64,000 bases of DNA, from positions 34,208,804 to 34,272,803 of the forward strand of contig JBBCBC010000001.1 of the NCBI GenBank assembly GCA_037126765.1, written 5' to 3'. Source of the DNA: Stenogyne calaminthoides. Lineage: Eukaryota; Streptophyta; Magnoliopsida; Lamiales; Lamiaceae. The notes under the pieces were generated by a model. It ran no database searches and was not told the origin of the DNA. It saw only the letters and a program-made list of their open reading frames with translations. The first letter of the stretch is position 1. Every line of letters begins with the position of its first letter. Below are positions 59,384 to 64,000 of this stretch, piece by piece. Position numbers and translations under genes: made by a program.

Positions 59384-61440
59384 CTGTGGGGGGGGGGGCA
59401 GAAATTAAATTTTACTGTCTCCAATGCCTTAGGCAACACTACAACACATCATCAAAACCATCCCAACATAAGAACCTAAATGCCCAGTCAATTGTAACGC
59501 AAGTCCATCCAACTGTATATAAGTTTCAGAGAGATAACTGGTAATAAGCAGCGTAATACAGCTCCTGAGTTTTAACAAAGGATCAGAGACAAATTTGAAA
59601 AAGAAAAAAAAAAAAAAAAGCAAGCATAGATTAAAGAACTACGTAATCATGGAAGCAAAAAATTCGCACACTTATAAGTAACTGGTTAAAATTAAATCTT
59701 ACAGTAAGGAAAACAGAACTCATACCATAGAAATAGAATATAGAATTGAAAAAAAAAAAACAGAGAGAAATAGAAAAACTAGAAATTGAAGACTGCTCTA
59801 GTGCGTAACTGATTAAAAAATATGTCAAAAAACTAATTGATCCAAAACATTAAATTTGTTCTGGAAACAAATAAAAATTACCAACATAAATCCTTTATTA
59901 TTTTGCATTTCAGTCAAAATAATAGTACAATTTAGTGCAAGATGGGGAATCATAAAAAAGAAAAACCAAAAGATAAAAATAAAATGAAAAGAAAAGTTAG
60001 ATAATATAAGGACAACTACTAAAATCCACAGATTTAACCAAGTCAAAAATCTAATGAACTAAACATCAGAAAACTGAAAACTCAAACAATAAGGGGTAAA
60101 AGAATCAACGTCTACAGATGCATGGGGCTCTTTACAGACAATGTACACATACACTCGAATAATATGTGATATCTTATGATAAAAAGTGGGAGAGAGAGGG
60201 GGGGCAGAGGAAAACTGTAGACACCTAGGAATGGTAATGAAACAGGCCAAGGCGGGTACCTAAATACCCAGGCCAGCCCCACGCATATACCCAGTTGCCC
60301 AGCCTTCCCGCTAAGGGCAGTGATTTGAGTCCCATGCCCAGCCTGCACAGGTAGGCCTGTCCCTCCTCATTTTTACATGCTGATCAAAAACAATTTTTCA
60401 AATGCAAAGCCTGTTCGAGTAGCTAATTCAATTCAATGTAATCAAATTCAATAGCTAAAATCCACAAATAGTCATTACAAATCCATCAAATCTCATCAAA
60501 CTTATATAATTAACCCCAAAAAACTGTCAGCTCGGAAAAGATGATGCACATTTAAGACACATGGAAGAAAAAGAAGGTAAACACTAACTAGAAATTGAAG
60601 AACACTAGGACCAACTCATCAATTTAATTGAACAAGCATCATAAATCAAATACGAAAGGTAACTCAACATTCTGCTATTCTATTTCTCTAACTCCCGCAT
60701 TAATCATCACTTGGCATACCTGCTTATAATTTTATGAACGCAGAGAAAAGGGGGGAAAAGAACATACTAGCTCTCTCATTCTCGCTTCATTATTACATAT
60801 TTGCAGATTTTGGGAGGAAAATGTTCTCACTCGCTATCTCCCTAGTGTTCACTCGTTTCAATCTCTCTTTTCCTATCATAGATTTGAAAATGAGAGACTG
60901 ATGTTTATCTGGGGCAACTTTCAATTTATCGAAATATGGGCACAACTACAATTTATCAAACCATGGATTACAACATCAATTTATCAAAACACGGATCACA
61001 CATTGGATTATAACTTAAATTTACAACATATTCATACAGAAAACTCAAAATCCATTAACGCAAACACCATTACACCAAATATACTTAAAATTAACAAGAC
61101 ACGAGGGCAATCTACTAACATAAATATCAAGGCAAAAAAGAGGAGGGCAAGTAACTCACGTCCGCGATAGTGATGACTACTTTCCTTAAAAATAGTGAGG
61201 AGGCCGGAGGTAGAGAGGCAAACAGCCGGAAATCTTCTCTCTCTCCACACGAAAAAGAAAAAGCGGTGCCTTTAGATGCAAACTGTGACGCAGAGCTTCG
61301 GTTGGAAGATAAAGCTAATCATAGCGCCGGAAATCTTCTCTCTCTCCGAAATCGGACACCCCGATTACGAAGTCGCTGGAATTTAAGAGAGTGGAGAGAG
61401 AGAGAGAGAGTAATTTATTTCCTGGCCGTCTGATTTTGCT
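59384..61440 (-). promoter_or_regulatory. CBL1: 5' UTR exon and 5' UTR intron of the CBL1-like gene
   Basis: A CAG acceptor lies directly before the ATG (59384-59386), preceded by a pyrimidine tract that is eleven consecutive C (59388-59398). A strong donor GAC|GTGAGT lies at 61160/61159. The upstream exon (to about 61440) is CT-rich and carries GGAGAGAGAGAAGATTTCC twice, typical of plant 5' UTRs. The 1776-bp intron has AT-rich filler and one GC-richer patch (60240-60360) of unknown origin. The transcription start is not determined. Confidence 0.7.
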
Positions 61441-61893
61441 TTTTTCTGCTCCTCCGATTCTCTGTCGGACTCGACCCGCTATCGTTTATTCTGATACTCC
61501 ATTTTTTACCAAACAAAAAATGTGAGATTTGAGAATACTAATTTTCTTTGCCTAATTATTTTATTTTATGTTAATTGTGTAGCGTGGAGCATTTAAAATG
61601 GTATACAAATTTAAATTTAATATAATAAAATATACTTCATCACAATTATCTATATCTATTTCTATATATTCAATATATATAATAATAGCATAAAATCGAA
61701 CCCCAATTTTTAGCCAATTTTATTTTAAAAAGTTTTTTTTGGTAAATGATTTTAATTTTATTTTTTTCTAACCAAGAGAATATATTTTTTACCAACTATA
61801 CCCTCATCCCTCTTTTTAATAAAGACCAATTCTTTTAATTTTTTTCATTTTTCAATTTCTTTTTCGCTACTACATCTCACGTCACTCTTTTAA
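61441..61893. other. Upstream region of the CBL1-like gene
   Basis: Expected to include the promoter (the gene is on the minus strand). AT-rich with TA-rich runs around 61610-61690; no single TATA box can be assigned with confidence. Confidence 0.4.
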
Positions 61894-62310
61894 AAAATGG
61901 TGGTACGAGCTTCAATAGAATGTGGTACGAGATGAATAAATGGTGGTACCGACTTAAATAAAATGTAGTACGAGATGAATTAATGGTGGTACATTCTTTA
62001 ATAAAGTGTAGTACGGATGAAAAAATAGCGGTACTAGCTTCAATAAAATATGATACGAGGTGAATTAATGATGGTACGGGCTTAAATAAAATGTGGTACG
62101 AGGTGAATTAATGGTGGTACGGACTTCAATAAAGTGTGGTACGGGTGAAAAAATTGTGGTACGAGCTTCAATAAAATGTGGTACGACCTCAATAATGTGT
62201 GGTACGAGGTAAATTAATGATGATACACCCTTAACAAAGTGTGGTACGTGATGAATTAATGGTAGTACGAGCTTAATAAAATATGATACGGGATGAATTA
62301 ATATTTGAAT
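61894..62310. repeat. ~44-bp minisatellite (GTGGTACGAG)
   Basis: Nine to ten imperfect units built from TGGTGGTACGAGCTTCAATA and AAATGTGGTACGAGATGAAT. Each unit carries two half-repeats around the core GTGGTACGAG. It lies 450-870 bp upstream of the CBL1-like 5' exon. Confidence 0.88.
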
Positions 62311-62494
62311 ATGGTGTAGTATTAGAGTGTTGATCGGATGAGGGGGAGAGAAAGTTGTTCTAATTTTTATGAGAAAATGTCGTTGATATTTTTTTAAGGA
62401 GTAGATCTTATGTGAAAATTTTCACATGTGAAAAAATTTATTTTTGTGGACCTAGATAGTAGGCAAAAGGAATAACGGATGAGGTAAATAACAC

Positions 62495-62590
62495 GAGTCC
62501 TTGTGGCCTGTTGGTTTGTGGCTTGTCTTTAGTGTTGACAGACTCGGGATTGAGTTCTGGATGTCATAGATTAATAAAAAAAAAAAATTG
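62495..62590 (+). mobile_element. SINE-like, tRNA-derived, poly(A)-tailed
   Basis: TTGTGGCCTGTTGGTTTGTG (A-box-like) and CGGGATTGAGTTCTGG (B-box-like) are followed by ATTAATAAAAAAAAAAAATT. The boxes are imperfect. Confidence 0.45.
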
Positions 62591-62627
62591 TAAATCAAAA
62601 AAATTAAAAATTAAGTTATTCTTTATA

Positions 62628-62690
62628 TTCGAACCCTGGCCACCATAATAGTTTAAAAGTAAATTCACCACTATAACACATTAATTATTT
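62628..62690 (-). mobile_element. SINE-like tRNA-derived sequence, minus strand
   Basis: On the minus strand TTATAGTGGTGAATTTAC (A-box-like) precedes GGCCAGGGTTCGAATATA (B-box-like) by the usual distance. Confidence 0.45.
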
Positions 62691-62743
62691 ATTAAATTAT
62701 TTGCTCACTAATATATTTACCTAAATAATTATCGTGTATATAT

Positions 62744-62890
62744 CTTTATTCTGACTCACTTGATCGCCCTAGATTAGTCCTTGGGTGCTGACCCTTTACT
62801 CCGGTCATCTACCCTCATTCTTTGATTCTTTGTAATTTTTTTGGGTACTTCTTTACCCCTTTTTAATATGCTTTTCTTTACTGATAAAAA
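62744..62890 (+). mobile_element. 5'-truncated LINE 3' end with 21-bp target duplication
   Basis: The segment ends TTCTTTACTGATAAAAA, a common plant L1-like 3' end. It is flanked by AAATAATTAT(C/T)GTGTATATAT at 62723-62743 and 62891-62911, 20 of 21 bases identical, as expected for target-primed reverse transcription. Confidence 0.82.
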
Positions 62891-62952
62891 AAATAATTAT
62901 TGTGTATATATACTGCATATTGCTCTGTATTACAATTTACGAAGGGGACATG

Positions 62953-63240
62953 GAAAACTGAAACAGTATTACATGTCAAACATAACAGTATTACATGTTA
63001 AAATATAAAAGTATTGCATCCAAAACTTAAGAAAAACAAAAATTTTGAAGTTTATTAAATGCATAACTGAAGCAGTATTAAAATTCATAATCAGCAACCA
63101 TCAACGCCTCCTATTTTGATTTCAAATAATAAACTGAAACAGTATTACAAGCAAAAACATAACAGTATTACAAACAAAACGTAATAGAATTACAAGCAAA
63201 AAGATAAAAATATTACAATTTAAACATAAGAAAAATTAAG
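62953..63240. repeat. Diverged ~176-bp tandem duplication rich in CAGTATTAC
   Basis: CTGAAACAGTATTACATG (62957) and CTGAAACAGTATTACAAG (63133) start two units. Each continues with ACATAACAGTATTACA and an AACATAAGAAAAA-like or AACTTAAGAAAAA-like end. Confidence 0.65.
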
Positions 63241-64000
63241 GTAAGTTATGAAGGATATCTAATAAAAAATGAACAACATTATATGTAAAATATAACATTA
63301 TTACAATAAAAAAGTACAATTTTTGAATGTATTATATGTACAATTTATAAACAAAATTATTAATAAAAAATATTTCTTTAATATTTTTAGGTTTGTTTAT
63401 TATTCATCAATGATTGTGAATGTAATCTACAAATAATTGAAATATACACATCTAATTAAAATAGTTAAACACAATTTATTATTTAAAAAAGTTTCGATCT
63501 CAAAATATTTAATGGGTTGTAGTATAGTGGAAAATAATCTTTCCTCTTACCATTAAGAGCCGAGTTCGTCCCCATAGGCGACGCAGTCGAATTTTTTTTC
63601 TTTATTAAACATATATACTTGATTAAAAGAAAAAACATAATTTATTAAACATATATAAGTAATGACAGCATGAGAGGAGAAGATGTGACTCACAAAAGGA
63701 AAAAAGAGCGACAAATATGTCAAAAGTATAACATTCACTAAGCATCGAACATTTATATTGAAATCAATGCAAAATTTGTTATAGTGTATTGTTGTAGCTT
63801 TAGTGGTAGGTGGTGTTGTTTTGTGCCTGAGTGGCAAGGGTTCAATTCCCAACAGGAGCATATAAGACATTCTTTTTTAAGAATGCAACTGTTTTTTTTT
63901 CTATTTTACTTAATTCTTTTGGTTAATTAAATAGGGGTATAAGAGTCTAAATAATAATTCTCTTTGCTAGAAAAGAACAAATTAAAATTTAATGACATAA
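63241..64000. other. AT-rich, no gene; two SINE-like tRNA motifs
   Basis: GGTTGTAGTATAGTGG with GAGCCGAGTTCGTCCCC (63514-63573), and TAGCTTTAGTGGTAGG with AAGGGTTCAATTCCC (63796-63852), each give an A-box/B-box pair on the plus strand. No tRNA cloverleaf is evident. Confidence 0.5.

Noticed and set aside
1..64000. CRISPR arrays, operons, bacterial promoters or phage features
   Set aside because: Tandem repeats here have no unique equal-length spacers, and introns, SINE/LINE/LTR elements and plant MITEs show this is plant nuclear DNA.

Overview
This window is AT-rich nuclear DNA of a flowering plant, most likely a eudicot. It contains one gene that looks intact: an ortholog of Arabidopsis CBL1/CBL9, a calcineurin B-like calcium sensor. 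The gene lies on the minus strand. Its coding exons run from 59383 down to 49363 and there is a non-coding 5' exon near 61160-61440. Everything else that can be recognised is transposable-element DNA, tandem repeats or pseudogene pieces. I see no bacterial, organellar or CRISPR-like signal. All assignments are by eye; no alignments or searches were run.

Region by region. 1-1905 is the end of a CACTA (En/Spm) transposon, with the 5' part of its transposase gene on the minus strand, a TIR and subterminal repeats. 2369-3971 is a Mutator-like element bounded by a perfect 10-bp target duplication. 4974-6271 and 21119-21395 are two halves of one ~61-bp minisatellite. That array was invaded by an 80-bp-LTR TRIM retrotransposon (5726-6011) and by a ~14.8-kb Ty3/gypsy element (6272-21118, TSD GTAAT). 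The 5' LTR of the gypsy element is broken by a second, truncated gypsy (8413-13339), whose own LTR carries a hAT element (10120-11441), which in turn contains a small palindromic MITE: four levels of nesting. 21430-23318 holds a MITE and a CACTA-type terminal repeat block.

23319-27450 holds a broken Mei2-like RNA-binding gene fragment, a small unrecognised ORF, a Harbinger-type element and a SINE-like sequence. 28000-31330 is an unusual GC-richer block saturated with AGCTCG-type words, probably a retrotransposon LTR, with 64-bp and 36-bp tandem repeats. 31333-33930 is AT-rich with a degenerate ~315-bp satellite. 33931-34958 holds a Stowaway and a hAT MITE. 36038-41193 is the 3' end of a Sirevirus-like Copia element whose coding region is interrupted by a solo LTR. 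41194-44090 contains a reverse-oriented LTR fragment of the same family as that solo LTR, a LINE scrap, and a Copia gene fragment split by another solo LTR.

46534-48957 is a MITE cluster just downstream of the CBL1-like gene. 49363-61440 is the CBL1-like gene. Its introns hold a 728-bp MULE MITE with a 9-bp TSD, a Harbinger MITE, LINE and gypsy fragments and a Copia-like LTR end. 61894-64000 holds a ~44-bp minisatellite, a 5'-truncated LINE with a 21-bp target duplication, and several tRNA-derived SINE-like sequences.

The genes do not form a pathway. The CBL1-like protein would act with CIPK kinases at membranes; the remaining coding traces belong to mobile elements and look defective. I found no convincing new biological system. 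The most informative features are the nested insertion history, the structurally perfect TRIM, the chimeric Gag and the transposon-loaded CBL1-like gene.
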